In this document: positions 62,404 to 64,000 of the stretch, one piece after another
Layout of the letters: the number at the start of each line of letters is the position of its first letter
Numbering within the stretch: position 1 is the first letter of the stretch
Source of the DNA: Siniperca chuatsi
Taxonomy: Eukaryota > Chordata > Actinopteri > Centrarchiformes > Sinipercidae
DNA length: 64,000 bases
NCBI RefSeq assembly: GCF_020085105.1
Contig: NC_058062.1
Span: 4,428,945 to 4,492,944 of the forward strand
Direction: 5' to 3'
Program-made: the position numbers and the translations under genes
Notes under the pieces: model-generated
What the model was told of the DNA's origin: nothing
Databases searched by the model: none
The model's input: only the letters and a program-made list of their open reading frames with translations

Positions 62404-64000
62404 GCAGAGAGGATAAGCACAGCAATGTAAATCTACTCACTGTTTTTCAGTATTATAAAGTGTTGCTGATATTTGTTTTCCAGTGTGTGGGGTAAAATAG
62501 TCCATAAACAACATCATACAGGTTGTTGGTTCTCATTGTAATCATTTCTGGCATATTAATTTATGAATAAATATCCGTCTTGCTGTACAGTATATAATAT
62601 GATATGCATTTGATTATCACATGAGAGAAGAAATAGTGAAGAGACTGATCCCCAGTTAATTAAAGTTGTCTGGAAAGACTTTGTGTCTGGTACTGCAGGT
62701 CTCACTATGAAGACTCTACCGTTCCAGTTCACATGAGCAGGGGTTGCCAATAGCCACTATGGCTGATTAGAAATAGAGTGTACCAGCTACTTTTTACACC
62801 CAAACTTTTTAAATGGTTTTAGAGAATCAGATTTGAGACACATGTATAAAACCATTAGTGGGAATCCTGGATTCATACACTTTTCATGAAAACCATTGTG
62901 GCGACAAAAATGTCATATGTTGTTTCCAAATGTACCAACTGTAACAAAAGCCTAGCGAATGTTAAAGATTCTTAAAGCGGCTATAATCAATATTGTTCTA
63001 TCAGCAATGGATCACATGACTACTTGTATGTGAAAGGGGTCACTCGTGGTGATTAACCCAAAGGGAATTTGGACTCTGCAATTTCCCTCAAATCTATGGA
63101 GGTTTGTTGCATCTTTCAGCTCATTGTTTTGGTTTTCTTGCCCCCCAACTTCACTCTCACTGCTCTCATAACATTGCTTTCAGAGGGAGGAGACAGCTGT
63201 TTTCAGTGCTGAAAAATATTTTTTTCTGCCCCCAAATGGTTATTGTAGGTTTAAGAAAATGTTGTTATCTTGGTTCTATATAATGACTCATGACAGCTTT
63301 AAAACACAATATGTATAACCTTATAACCTAATCCAGTGCAAAATATGTTGGAATTATTACTTAATCAGTTTATGGCCAGAGCTATATTGTAAGGCATTAG
63401 GCCCTCAAGTTGAAAATGATATCAGCGATAAGCTTTTGGAAATAAAAAGGGTCTATAATTATGATTCACAGAGCATTAAGTAATGTGTGTATTTAAAGGA
63501 AGTATTGAGAGTGACAGGGTCAGCGAAAACTGAGTAAATAAAATCATCTTTCAACAAGTATATAAATATAAACGGTGTATATCTCACCCCCCCCACTGAA
63601 GAACCCACTCCTCAGGCTCTTAATGTGAGGCTTCACGCCATCCTTGACTCCTGTTGGCCTGGCTCATTCTTCTTCTCTCTCCCCGTTTTAGTTTCCAACT
63701 CTTCGCTCTCCATCTTGCTTAACTCTTTTTTTTTTCTTCAGAAGAAAGTGGAATTAGATTAAAGTAGGACAAAGAAACGGTGGGACAAAAAAGTGCTGAG
63801 AGTAGGGATTTGCATTAAGTGAAAAGGAAGAAGGAATGGAGACTGCAAGAGACATTATCCATTTAACAGATACCTGGAAGACAGGGAAAACAGACGGCTG
63901 TAGAGGGAAATTATCTAGACCAGAGAGGGCCGTCAATGAAGCGTGGATGGTAATGACAGCGGAGATGGATCCACAGACAGAGTGTTCATCAGCTGTGCAT

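Larger units (their letters stand above)
52437..64000. other. Gene-poor right arm
   Basis: No complete gene was recognised. Candidate isolated exons are listed separately at 53566-53669 (minus) and 54660-54681 (plus). Repeats lie at 59010-59300, 60837-61205 and 62346-62399. The right end may be intron or flank of a gene outside the window. Confidence 0.4.

Noticed and set aside
62258-62495. Long Leu/Ser- and Arg/Glu-rich open frames on both strands
   Set aside because: They are translations of the (GA)n array and its flanks, not genes.

Overview
The window reads as nuclear DNA from a bony fish, probably a percomorph teleost. Genes are split by GT-AG introns, most sequence between genes is A+T-rich, and the repeats are types I know from fish genomes: short hAT-like elements with 8-bp target duplications, TTAA-flanked miniature elements, L2-type LINE pieces and long dinucleotide arrays. 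I see no operons, CRISPR arrays, phage genes, tRNAs or rRNAs.

Five protein genes can be supported by joining exons by hand. (1) 1091-3349, minus: a divergent D-type cyclin, four coding exons, 319 aa, probably ccndx. (2) 9858-17352, minus: tbc1d17, a Rab GTPase-activating protein, 17 coding exons, 628 aa. (3) 20572-23670, plus: akt1s1 (PRAS40), the mTORC1 inhibitor and Akt substrate, five coding exons, 350 aa. (4) 25401-28621, minus: the 3' part of a PRY-SPRY gene; a phase-compatible candidate 5' exon lies at 34342-34453. (5) 41842-47154, minus: emc10, a subunit of the ER membrane protein complex, with two alternative last exons.

The tbc1d17/akt1s1 head-to-head pair with emc10 nearby matches human 19q13.33 as I remember it. 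That supports the identifications and makes it plausible that the cyclin is the fourth vertebrate D-cyclin ohnolog, which mammals lost. tbc1d17 and akt1s1 flank a 3.2-kb region that carries CRE, ETS and GC-box motifs beside tbc1d17 and a duplicated CTCF-like site. akt1s1 and the PRY-SPRY gene converge, with another CTCF-like site between their ends.

The region from 28.6 to 41.6 kb and the region from 47.2 to 64 kb are poor in genes. They hold repeats, a few candidate orphan exons and some homeodomain/POU-site-rich blocks that could be regulatory. The most interesting features are the two emc10 tail exons (membrane versus secreted-type), the odd cyclin, the RING-less PRY-SPRY gene and the CTCF-like sites. 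No wholly new system was found.
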